A DNA stretch of 6,831 bases from Eubacteriales bacterium (GCA_028703645.1 JAQVML010000070.1:1-6831), one strand, 5' to 3'. Shown: positions 1 to 5,742, numbered from the stretch's first letter. A program made the numbers and translations. The notes: a model not told the origin generated them from the letters alone.

Positions 1-213
<213 letters not shown>

Positions 214-441
214 AATCTCTGACAAGTCCCTTAGGACTCGTTAGCTCACTTACTTTGTACGCTCACTCAAATTCGTTGCGTTATTTCATTCCTTAACTTA
301 AGCACTTTACAGTGCTCTTGCCTCAGAATTACTGGCTTGTTTTTTGTTTCTTGCACTATATAGTTTTCAAGGTGCTTGGCCGCTTTTGCTCTTGTTCTGG
401 GCTCTTGCGGCGCCGTCGTTTTGTTCGTTCCTTGCGACAGC
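214..441 (-). promoter_or_regulatory. 16S rRNA transcribed leader (pre-16S 5' region)
   Basis: This is roughly 228 nt between the predicted transcription start near 441 and the mature 16S 5' end. It contains CCTTGAAAACT (minus strand, 362-372), the element found in Firmicutes rRNA leaders and related to the boxA antitermination region, followed by a purine-rich run with CAAGAAAC. Two small hairpins are visible: AGCACT-GTAA-AGTGCT at 301-316, and AGTCC-TAAG-GGACT at 225-238 close to the 16S start. GCCGC/GCGGC arms lie near 379-410. CAAGAGC occurs three times (314-320, 388-394, 401-407). Nus-factor antitermination and RNase processing are inferred from known rrn operons. The partner strand of the 16S processing stem lies outside the window. 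Confidence 0.75.
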
Positions 442-447
442 TTCGTT

Positions 448-476
448 AGTATAGCAGCGAAACGGGCTCAAGACAA
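448..476 (-). promoter_or_regulatory. rrn promoter, TTGTCT-17-TATACT
   Basis: On the minus strand a -35 box TTGTCT (471-476) and a -10 box TATACT (448-453) are separated by exactly 17 bp, giving a predicted start near 441. The DNA just upstream (477-560) is A+T-rich and could act as an UP element, as is usual for rRNA promoters. This is the best sigma-A-type promoter between lysS and 16S. Other promoters further upstream are possible, but I could not find another with good boxes and spacing. Confidence 0.8.
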
Positions 477-660
477 AGAGCAATAATGGTCATATTCAGC
501 CATGATCCGTTATTACAATTATCCTAACGTTGTTATTTAAAAATATCCATAACGTTTGTTCTGAATCTCCGTTTTTCTCCGTTTTTTAAAATCGATTTAA
601 AAGTTACTGGTTCTCCCTCTGCTCACACCGCTTGAGCCCGTTTTGATTCTCCCTAGGATC
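477..660. other. Noncoding region upstream of the rrn promoter, with repeats
   Basis: No credible gene is present. The stretch is A+T-rich near the promoter and holds several repeats: an imperfect direct repeat (521-534 and 545-560), a 10-bp tandem repeat CTCCGTTTTT (567-576, 577-586), the 10-bp palindrome AAATCGATTT near 589-598, a direct repeat TTCTCCCT (611-618, 647-654), and a 13-bp sequence at 631-643 that is the inverted copy of part of the rrn promoter (460-472). Their role is unknown; some may bind regulators or act as UP elements. Confidence 0.6.
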
Positions 661-702
661 GCAAAAGCCTGCCCGCGAAAACCCCGCAGACAGGCTCTTT
701 TT
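661..702 (-). terminator. Intrinsic terminator after lysS (possibly bidirectional)
   Basis: On the minus strand AGCCTGTCTGCG pairs with CGCGGGCAGGCT (666-677 with 685-696, 7-nt loop). This gives a 12-bp stem with two G-U wobbles, followed by a short TTTT run. It lies about 60 nt after the lysS stop codon. On the plus strand the stem has two C-A mismatches but a longer T run (TCTTTTTTG) follows, so it could also stop transcription coming the other way. The minus-strand role fits best because lysS ends just before it and the rrn promoter follows. Confidence 0.8.
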
Positions 703-754
703 TGTTTGAGAGGGATATTTACCCTTTCTAAGAAACAGGCAGAAACGATATTGC

Positions 755-2275
755 CTATTTAATTGGCTTCATGGTCGGGAAAAGCAGCACGTCGCGAATG
801 GTCGCAGCGTTGGTTAAGAGCATCACCATGCGGTCGATGCCAATGCCGATGCCGCCCGTTGGAGGCAGGCCGTATTCGAGCGCCGTGCAGAAGTCCTCGT
901 CGATCATCATGGCCTCGTCGTCGCCCTTTAAGCGCTCCTGCGCCTGCTGGACGAAACGCCCGCGCTGATCCACGGGGTCGTTGAGCTCCGAAAACGCGTT
1001 TGCGTATTCGTGTCCCGCGATAAACAGCTCAAACCGCTCCGTCAGATGCGGAGCAGAGGGCTTGCGCTTACTCAGCGGAGAAATCTCCACCGGATAGTCG
1101 ATGATAAACGTCGGCTGAATCAGCGTCTCTTCCACAAACGCGTCAAACGCCTCGGCGAGGAGCTTGCCGCGCGTTGCGGTCTTGTCCTTCGCCTCAAGCT
1201 TGAGCGATTTTGCCTTTTCGCGTGCTTCCTCGTCCGTTGCGCAGCCGTAGAAGTCCACGCCGGTCACCTGACGCACGGCCTCGTTCATCGAGACGCGCGC
1301 AAACGGCGGCGTGAGGTTGATCTCCTGCCCCTGATAGGTAATCTTCGTCGTGCCGTTGACGGCGATGCTACAGCGCGAGAAGAGGTCTTCTGAGAGCTCC
1401 ATCATGCCGTTGTAGTCGGTGTATGCCTGATATGCCTCAATGGTCGTAAACTCCGGGTTGTGCATGGCGTCCATGCCCTCGTTGCGGAACAGGCGGCCGA
1501 TCTCGTAGACGCGCTCCAAACCGCCAACCACGCATTCCTTTAAGTGAAGCTCGGTAGCGATGCGCAGATACATATCAAGGTCCAGCGTGTTATGGTGCGT
1601 CACAAACGGGCGCGCCGAAGCGCCGCTCGCGGTTGTATTCAGCACGGGCGTTTCCACCTCGATAAATCCGCGCTCGTCCATGCGGCGGCGAATCTCCGAG
1701 ATGATACGGCTGCGCTTTTGAAACATCTCTCGCACTTCAGGGTTCACGATGAGGTCGACGAAGCGCTGGCGATACCGTAGCTCCGCGTCCTTTAACCCGT
1801 GGTACTTCTCCGGCAGCGGGCGCAGGGACTTGGAAAGCAGCGTGACTTCCTGCGCGTGGATGCTGGTTTCGCCCGTTCTCGTGACGAATACGTATCCCTT
1901 GACGCCGATGATGTCCCCGATGTCAAACGTCTTAAACGCCTCGTACACGCCCTCCGGCAGGTCGTCCCGCTTAAAGTAGACCTGTATGCGGCCTCTCGCG
2001 TCTAGTAGGTGCGCAAAGCTCGCCTTGCCCATGATGCGACGGGAGATCATGCGTCCCGATATGGAGACCTGCATCCCGTGTTCGCCTTCCGGCGGCTGCG
2101 GCAGCGCTAAAATATCGGTGCTAAAGTGGCTCACGTCATAGGTGGTGTTGGCAAAGGGGTCCTTCCCCGCCGCCTGCAGCGCGCTGAGCTTATCGCGACG
2201 AATCTGCAACAGCTCGGATAGCTGCTCCTGTGTGAGTTCCTGTTCCTGGTTTTGCGGGTCAAGCGGTTGTTCCAT
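755..2275 (-). CDS. lysS: Lysyl-tRNA synthetase, class II
   Basis: This enzyme charges tRNA-Lys with lysine using ATP, in the cytoplasm. The 506-aa product matches the usual bacterial LysS length of about 500. It has an N-terminal OB-fold anticodon-binding domain (about residues 68-150), then the class II catalytic core: motif 1 around GFIEVETPVL (203-212), the ARPFVTHHN block (221-229), motif 2 around GRLFRNEGMDAMHNPEF (260-276) and motif 3 around GGIGIGIDRM (474-483). The start is the ATG at 2275, preceded by AGGAG (2284-2288) with 8-nt spacing. The reading frame stays open to 2335, but that extension would begin inside the U-tract of the greA terminator, so it is rejected. One small oddity is KECVVGG at 246-252, where relatives usually read KRL(I/V)VGG. 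Whether lysS has its own promoter is unclear. Confidence 0.97.
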   Translation of the reverse strand: MEQPLDPQNQEQELTQEQLSELLQIRRDKLSALQAAGKDPFANTTYDVSHFSTDILALPQPPEGEHGMQVSISGRMISRRIMGKASFAHLLDARGRIQVYFKRDDLPEGVYEAFKTFDIGDIIGVKGYVFVTRTGETSIHAQEVTLLSKSLRPLPEKYHGLKDAELRYRQRFVDLIVNPEVREMFQKRSRIISEIRRRMDERGFIEVETPVLNTTASGASARPFVTHHNTLDLDMYLRIATELHLKECVVGGLERVYEIGRLFRNEGMDAMHNPEFTTIEAYQAYTDYNGMMELSEDLFSRCSIAVNGTTKITYQGQEINLTPPFARVSMNEAVRQVTGVDFYGCATDEEAREKAKSLKLEAKDKTATRGKLLAEAFDAFVEETLIQPTFIIDYPVEISPLSKRKPSAPHLTERFELFIAGHEYANAFSELNDPVDQRGRFVQQAQERLKGDDEAMMIDEDFCTALEYGLPPTGGIGIGIDRMVMLLTNAATIRDVLLFPTMKPIK

Positions 2276-2283
2276 TCTTCTCT

Positions 2284-2288
2284 CTCCT
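2284..2288 (-). promoter_or_regulatory. Ribosome binding site deciding the lysS start
   Basis: AGGAG lies 8 nt before the ATG at 2275, inside the longer AGGAGAGAGAAGA. It supports the 506-residue form over a 526-residue extension that has no such site and overlaps a terminator. Confidence 0.85.
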
Positions 2289-2321
2289 AATATAACTGCT
2301 TTGCCGGAGTTGACCGGTGGA

Positions 2322-2353
2322 ATTATAAAAAACAAGGGGGCTGATCAGCCCCC
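2322..2353 (-). terminator. Intrinsic terminator after greA, before lysS
   Basis: The 18-nt perfect palindrome GGGGGCTGATCAGCCCCC (2336-2353) folds into a 7-bp G+C-rich stem with a GATC loop. On the minus strand it is followed at once by TTGTTTTTTATAAT. It starts 16 nt after the greA stop codon and lies 47 nt before the lysS start. The U-tract runs into a TATAAT at 2322-2327, a perfect -10 hexamer but with no recognisable -35 at 16-18 bp. lysS may therefore depend on read-through, on this weak element, or on both. Confidence 0.9.
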
Positions 2354-2369
2354 GATAAACCTGTTTGCG

Positions 2370-2843
2370 TTACTTGCCAATCGAAGTAACCTTCAACTTC
2401 AGCAAGCCGCCGGGGGTTGTGACCTCGACCACATCGCCGGCTTTATGCCCAAGCACCGATTTTCCGATTGGCGATTCATTCGAAATTCGCCCGTTGACCG
2501 GATCGGCCTCTGCGCTGCCAACGATCTGGAAGATGAATTTTCTGGTTTTATCGTTCACGTCGGCGAGTTTCACCGTGGCACCCACGCCAACCGTGGTCAT
2601 ATCGATGGCGCTTTCATCGATCACCTTCGCGTTTTTCAGTTCGTTTTCAAGCTGCTGAATATCATATTCGTTTTTCGCCTGCTCGTTTTTCGCCGCGTCA
2701 TACTCCGCGTTTTCGGAGAGGTCGCCAAACGCACGCGCTATTTTCAGCTGCTCTGCGATCTCAAGACGTCTCGTCGTCTTCAGATGCTCCAGACGTTCTT
2801 CGCGTTTTGCAATTTCTTCAGGCGTAAGCCAAATCTCTGCCAT
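2370..2843 (-). CDS. greA: Transcription elongation factor GreA
   Basis: GreA rescues backtracked RNA polymerase by entering its secondary channel and stimulating cleavage of the nascent RNA 3' end. The 157-aa length is the family norm. Residues 1 to about 76 form the antiparallel coiled coil, with the tip motif ARAFGDLSENAEY (36-48) carrying the acidic pair D41 and E44 that hold the catalytic Mg ion in characterised GreA. The rest is the FKBP-like domain that docks on polymerase, including SPIGKSVLGHKAGD (about 124-137). The start at 2843 has AAAGGAG (2853-2859) 9 nt upstream. The gene follows dusB by 77 nt, with its own consensus promoter in front and a strong terminator behind, so it can be made as a single-gene transcript even though it sits in a dusB-greA-lysS array. 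Confidence 0.97.
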   Translation of the reverse strand: MAEIWLTPEEIAKREERLEHLKTTRRLEIAEQLKIARAFGDLSENAEYDAAKNEQAKNEYDIQQLENELKNAKVIDESAIDMTTVGVGATVKLADVNDKTRKFIFQIVGSAEADPVNGRISNESPIGKSVLGHKAGDVVEVTTPGGLLKLKVTSIGK

Positions 2844-2895
2844 TGTCTATTTCTCCTTTACGAGAGGAATGATAACCTTCCTACCGTGTTTACCT

Positions 2896-2924
2896 ATTAT
2901 ATTGGTGCAAAAAAACCGTGTCAA
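2896..2924 (-). promoter_or_regulatory. greA promoter, perfect TTGACA-17-TATAAT
   Basis: On the minus strand TTGACA (2919-2924) and TATAAT (2896-2901) are both exact consensus hexamers at the optimal 17-bp spacing, which includes a run of seven T. The predicted start is near 2889, giving a 5' leader of about 45 nt before the greA ATG. The TGA stop codon of dusB (2921-2923) lies inside the -35 box. Confidence 0.92.
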
Positions 2925-3871
2925 CCCCATATTTTCTCGAGTTCTTCCAGGGTTTTACAAGCATTGATGCGCGTTCTGAGTTTTGCCGCGTCGTGTATGC
3001 CCCGTAAGTAAAACGCAAGGTGTTTTCTCAGCTCGATCATCGCGTGGTCGCCTTTTTCATTCAGCGCCATCCGCACATGTCGCATTGCGGTCTCGCGCCG
3101 CTCGTCCCACGTCGGCGGAGAATAGGGTTTGCCTTCCAGCGCGCAGACGATCTCTTCAAATAGAAAGGGATTGCCCAGCGCGCCGCGCCCGATCATCACC
3201 CCGTCGCAGCCGGTTTCGCGGAGGGTATCCAGCGCACTGGTTGCGTCGTGTACGTCTCCGTTGGCGATCACCGGAATCTTCACCGCGCGCTTGACGCGCG
3301 CCATACAGGCCCGATCCGCCTGCCCCGTATACATCTGTTCCCGTGTTCTGCCGTGAATGGTGAGAAACGCCGCTCCGTTTTCCTCGCAAACGCGGGCGAA
3401 TTCTTCCGCGTTTTCATGCGCCGCATCCCAGCCCTTGCGGAACTTGACCGAGACCGGCACATGCGCCGCGCTCACCGCGGCAAGCACGATTTCCCCCGCT
3501 AAAACGGGGTCTCGCATCAGCGCGCTGCCGTCGCCGTTTCCGGCGATCTTTGGCGCGGGACAGCCCATGTTGAGGTCGATGGAGAGCAATTGCGCTCCCA
3601 GATCGCGCTCAATGATCGAGACCGCCTTTGCCAGCGTCGCGGGTTCGCTGCCAAAGAGCTGAACGGCGTAAGGCGCGTCTCCCTCTTGCGGCAGACACAG
3701 CGCACGCGTCTTTTCGCTCATAAAACAGAGTCCCTTGGCGCTGATCATCTCGCTGACGACAAAGTCCGCCCCGCGCTCGCGGCACAGCAGCCGAAACGTG
3801 CGGTCGGAAAACCCCGCCATCGGAGCCAAGCAAACAACGGGTCGATTCGCAGGAAAAAAATCAGGGATCAT
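2921..3871 (-). CDS. dusB: tRNA-dihydrouridine synthase, DusB type
   Basis: This FMN-dependent enzyme reduces uridines to dihydrouridine in tRNA. The 316-aa product has the TIM-barrel signatures in order: APMAGFSD (16-23), the catalytic-cysteine segment NMGCPAPKI (101-109, C104), GNGDGSALMRDP (111-122), the FMN-contacting lysine in VKFRKGW (142-148), HGRTREQMYTG (173-183), IANGDV (202-207) and MIGRGALGNP (226-235). The C-terminal helical part carries RKHLAFYLRG (282-291). The start ATG at 3871 overlaps the stop of the preceding gene as ATGA, and no Shine-Dalgarno sequence is visible just before it, so translational coupling is likely. The subtype is inferred from motifs and from the neighbours greA and lysS. 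Exact uridine targets cannot be read from sequence. Confidence 0.95.
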   Translation of the reverse strand: MIPDFFPANRPVVCLAPMAGFSDRTFRLLCRERGADFVVSEMISAKGLCFMSEKTRALCLPQEGDAPYAVQLFGSEPATLAKAVSIIERDLGAQLLSIDLNMGCPAPKIAGNGDGSALMRDPVLAGEIVLAAVSAAHVPVSVKFRKGWDAAHENAEEFARVCEENGAAFLTIHGRTREQMYTGQADRACMARVKRAVKIPVIANGDVHDATSALDTLRETGCDGVMIGRGALGNPFLFEEIVCALEGKPYSPPTWDERRETAMRHVRMALNEKGDHAMIELRKHLAFYLRGIHDAAKLRTRINACKTLEELEKIWG

Positions 3872-4503
3872 GGCGCGACGGTCGGTTTCGGCGTTGGCGT
3901 TGCCGCAGGAATCGGGGACTCGTTCGGGTCCGGCGTACCCAGAACGGAACCATCCGGATTCTCCTCGACCAGCGTCAATTCAGAGATATACCAGCGCGCG
4001 TTTGCGTTGATGAACTTAATTTTATATCGTTTGGGCGTCCATTCCGGAAGAGGAAAGTCCGCCGCGCTCTGATCCTCGCCCAGCTGATCCGCATTGATGG
4101 TTCCCTTGAGGGTGACGCGCTCCGTCGCGGTCACCGTCGCGCTCATCGACCAGGGAAGAACGCTGATTTTCTCGATCGTCAGATCGTAATTATAATCCGA
4201 AATCGTATAGTTGGCATAGGTCGCGTCCGACAAGGCGGGATCGTTATCCAAAAACGTGAGCGTAAAATATTCTTCCAGATCGTTTCTCGCGCCGTCGGCG
4301 AAGACACACTCCGCGCGCAGCGCCATGCCTTCCGAGGTTAAAATATAGAGGTTGGAATATCGTTCCGCGGTTAAAAACGCGCCGATGCATAGAATCACCG
4401 CGAGTATGATCAGCATCAACGTGCGCACGAGATACATCATCGAACGCCGCGCGATGCGAAGCCGCTTGATCTCTTTCGTTTCATCGTGATATGAATTCGT
4501 CAT
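3868..4503 (-). CDS. Unrecognised single-pass membrane protein with Pro/Thr-rich tail
   Basis: I do not recognise a family for this 211-aa protein. A basic cytoplasmic N-terminus (KRLRIARR, 13-20) precedes one strong hydrophobic segment (about 22-46), which fits a membrane anchor with the C-terminal side outside. Residues about 50-180 look like a soluble, mostly beta domain rich in T, Y and acidic residues (TATERVTLKGTIN, 125-137; KRYKIKFINANARWYISELTLV, 158-179, in which WYISEL resembles the end of small extracytoplasmic domains). The last 30 residues are low-complexity Pro/Thr/Asn. The start at 4503 is chosen because AAGGTGA (4508-4514) is correctly spaced and the promoter lies just upstream; the frame is open to 4620, but that extension starts upstream of the promoter. 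It overlaps dusB by 4 nt and is the first gene of that operon. Its function is unknown. Confidence 0.85.
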   Translation of the reverse strand: MTNSYHDETKEIKRLRIARRSMMYLVRTLMLIILAVILCIGAFLTAERYSNLYILTSEGMALRAECVFADGARNDLEEYFTLTFLDNDPALSDATYANYTISDYNYDLTIEKISVLPWSMSATVTATERVTLKGTINADQLGEDQSAADFPLPEWTPKRYKIKFINANARWYISELTLVEENPDGSVLGTPDPNESPIPAATPTPKPTVAP

Positions 4504-4522
4504 TTCTTCACCTTCGCTCGCT

Positions 4523-4552
4523 ATGATAGCATATTTTCCACACGCTTGGCAA
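4523..4552 (-). promoter_or_regulatory. Promoter of the membrane protein-dusB operon
   Basis: On the minus strand TTGCCA (4547-4552) and TATCAT (4523-4528), each one base off consensus, are 18 bp apart, and a TG one base before the -10 gives an extended -10 (TGCTATCAT). The start is predicted near 4516, which leaves a leader of only about 13 nt that is mostly the AAGGTGA ribosome binding site. This supports the start codon at 4503. Confidence 0.78.
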
Positions 4553-4698
4553 ACCAACAAATTGGAAACAAAAGCGAGCGTTTCCGCCATATTTTGCGCG
4601 ATTTTCCCGTGTCCAGGCACGCGGTTGCCGTATGTCCTTGCGGCGTACCCCCGCTGTACTCGTTCGTGATTTTCTCACGATATGGGCAGTCCGAGCGG

Positions 4699-4726
4699 TT
4701 GACAGAAAATTCCCACGGCGTATAAT
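4699..4726 (+). promoter_or_regulatory. mrp promoter, TTGACA-16-TATAAT
   Basis: Exact consensus TTGACA (4699-4704) and TATAAT (4721-4726) hexamers are separated by 16 bp. The predicted start near 4733 gives a leader of about 100 nt before the ATG at 4835. Confidence 0.9.
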
Positions 4727-4732
4727 GAAAAA

Positions 4733-4834
4733 GCATGGTTTCCGACAAATATCGGAAACGCCTGGCGGTTTGTTTTTTCGATCTATGTGAGAATTCAAGC
4801 CGCAAAAAATCCAGATAAAGGATAACCTGATGAT
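4733..4834 (+). promoter_or_regulatory. mrp 5' leader with hairpin and T-rich run (possible attenuator)
   Basis: The leader begins with an 8-bp hairpin GTTTCCGA-CAAATA-TCGGAAAC (4738-4759). A small alternative stem (AAACGC with GCGGTTT, one bulged G, 4756-4771) overlaps its 3' arm and is directly followed by GTTTTTT (4772-4778). This resembles a weak intrinsic terminator competing with an upstream hairpin. The ribosome binding site AAAGG (4817-4821) is 13 nt from the ATG, longer than usual. No known riboswitch class was recognised, and regulation here is inference only. Confidence 0.4.
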
Positions 4835-5674
4835 ATGGAAGACTGCACCCACGATTGCTCCAGCTGCGACGCTAGCTGCTCCAGCCGCGAGAAAACAAGC
4901 TTAATAGAAGACCCGCATGTACTGACACATGTGAAAAAGGTCATCGGCGTCGTCAGCGGTAAGGGCGGCGTCGGCAAGTCCATCGTCACCTCTATGCTCG
5001 CGGTGCTCATGCGCCGCAGAGGCTATCGCACCGCCATTTTGGACGCGGACATCACCGGCCCTTCGATTCCGCAAGCGTTTGGCCTCCATTCCCGCGCAGA
5101 GGGCTCGGATCAGGGCATCTTCCCCGTGCTGAGCAAGACCGGCGTCGAGGTCATGAGCATGAACCTGCTGTTAGAAAACGAGACCGACCCCGTCGTCTGG
5201 CGCGGGCCGATCATCGCGGGCTCCGTCAAGCAGTTTTGGACGGACGTGCTCTGGGGCAGTGTGGATGTGATGTTCATCGACATGCCGCCGGGAACGGGCG
5301 ACGTGCCGCTGACGGTGTTTCAGTCGATTCCCGTGGATGGCATCGTGGTGGTCACCTCTCCGCAGCAGCTGGTGAGCATGATCGTCGAAAAGGCGGTTCA
5401 CATGGCGGATATGATGAAGATTCCCGTGCTCGCGCTTGTGCAGAACATGAGCTTTGTCGAGTGCCCGGGCTGCAAAGAGATCGTTCGCCCGTTTGGCGAA
5501 AGCGACATCAAAACCCTCGCAAACAAGCACAACATTCCCATCACCGCCGAGCTGCCGATTCAAAAGGAACTCGCCACCGCCTGCGACGCGGGCTTGATCG
5601 AGCTCTTCGAAGGCGATTGGCTCAACGGGTTGGCGGACGAATTCGAAACAATGGTTAAAAAAGATAAGAAATAA
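4835..5674 (+). CDS. mrp: Mrp/NBP35-family Fe-S cluster carrier ATPase
   Basis: Members of this P-loop family bind and transfer iron-sulfur clusters to target proteins in the cytoplasm, as ATP-dependent dimers. The 279-aa product starts with a Cys cluster (C4, C8, C11, C15 in CTHDCSSCDASC), as in NBP35-like Mrp proteins. The deviant Walker A GKGGVGKS (42-49) follows, then DADITGPSIP (70-79), Walker B FIDMPPGTGD (147-156), and the C-terminal CPGC (C210, C213) that bridges a shared 4Fe-4S cluster in the dimer of studied homologues. No start upstream is possible because an in-frame TAA lies at 4823-4825. The gene stands alone, divergent from the dusB operon and convergent with kbl. MinD/ParA relatives share the P-loop but lack the CPGC pair, so the call is firm. 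Client proteins cannot be deduced. Confidence 0.95.
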   Translation: MEDCTHDCSSCDASCSSREKTSLIEDPHVLTHVKKVIGVVSGKGGVGKSIVTSMLAVLMRRRGYRTAILDADITGPSIPQAFGLHSRAEGSDQGIFPVLSKTGVEVMSMNLLLENETDPVVWRGPIIAGSVKQFWTDVLWGSVDVMFIDMPPGTGDVPLTVFQSIPVDGIVVVTSPQQLVSMIVEKAVHMADMMKIPVLALVQNMSFVECPGCKEIVRPFGESDIKTLANKHNIPITAELPIQKELATACDAGLIELFEGDWLNGLADEFETMVKKDKK

Positions 5675-5692
5675 TTCCGGTTTGCAACCGGG
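5675..5692 (+). repeat. Small hairpin directly after the mrp stop codon
   Basis: CCGGTT-TGC-AACCGG (5677-5691), extendable by a T-G and a T-A pair, sits immediately after the TAA. It is not followed by a T-run, so it is not a complete terminator. It may stabilise the 3' end or be incidental. Confidence 0.5.
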
Positions 5693-5700
5693 AACACATA

Positions 5701-5730
5701 GCAAAAGACCGGCGCAGGCCGGTCTTTTGC
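5701..5730. terminator. Bidirectional terminator shared by mrp and kbl
   Basis: A perfect 13-bp stem, GCAAAAGACCGGC (5701-5713) paired with GCCGGTCTTTTGC (5718-5730), encloses a GCAG loop. The A/T ends of the stem supply a T-run on either strand (CTTTT then GC). It lies between the convergent genes, 26 nt after the mrp stop and 12 nt after the kbl stop, and fits a terminator for both. Confidence 0.92.
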
Positions 5731-5742
5731 TGTTACTTTCGT

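Larger units (their letters stand above)
4504..4834. other. Divergent intergenic region with two promoters and palindromes
   Basis: About 330 nt separate the divergent starts at 4503 (minus) and 4835 (plus). Apart from the two promoters, it holds nested inverted repeats around the minus-strand promoter (CGCTCGC 4515-4521 with GCGAGCG 4574-4580; TTTCCA 4535-4540 with TGGAAA 4563-4568), the palindrome TCGTGA-N5-TCACGA (4664-4680), and a leader hairpin for mrp (4738-4759). No convincing small gene is seen; open frames on the minus strand here do not look protein-like. Confidence 0.65.

Noticed and set aside
471..484. boxA-like TGCTCTTTGTC on the minus strand near the rrn -35
   Set aside because: It lies upstream of the predicted start, so it would not be transcribed from this promoter and cannot act as boxA RNA.
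2276..2335. N-terminal extension of LysS by 20 residues
   Set aside because: It would start in the U-run of the greA terminator and has no ribosome binding site, whereas the ATG at 2275 has a good one.
2142..3011. 289-residue open frame on the plus strand across lysS, greA and dusB
   Set aside because: It is antisense to three well-identified genes, crosses two intergenic regions with a terminator and a promoter, and shows no recognisable domain.
4504..4620. N-terminal extension of the membrane protein by 39 residues
   Set aside because: The extension lies over and upstream of the promoter at 4523-4552; the ATG at 4503 has AAGGTGA at the right distance.
4508..4852. Minus-strand open frames of 114 and 94 residues across the divergent intergenic region
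   Set aside because: They run over both promoters and the mrp start, lack a convincing ribosome binding site, and their sequence does not look protein-like.
5171..5704. 177-residue minus-strand open frame opposite mrp
   Set aside because: Antisense to mrp, starts inside the shared terminator region and has a shadow-like His/Arg/Asp composition.
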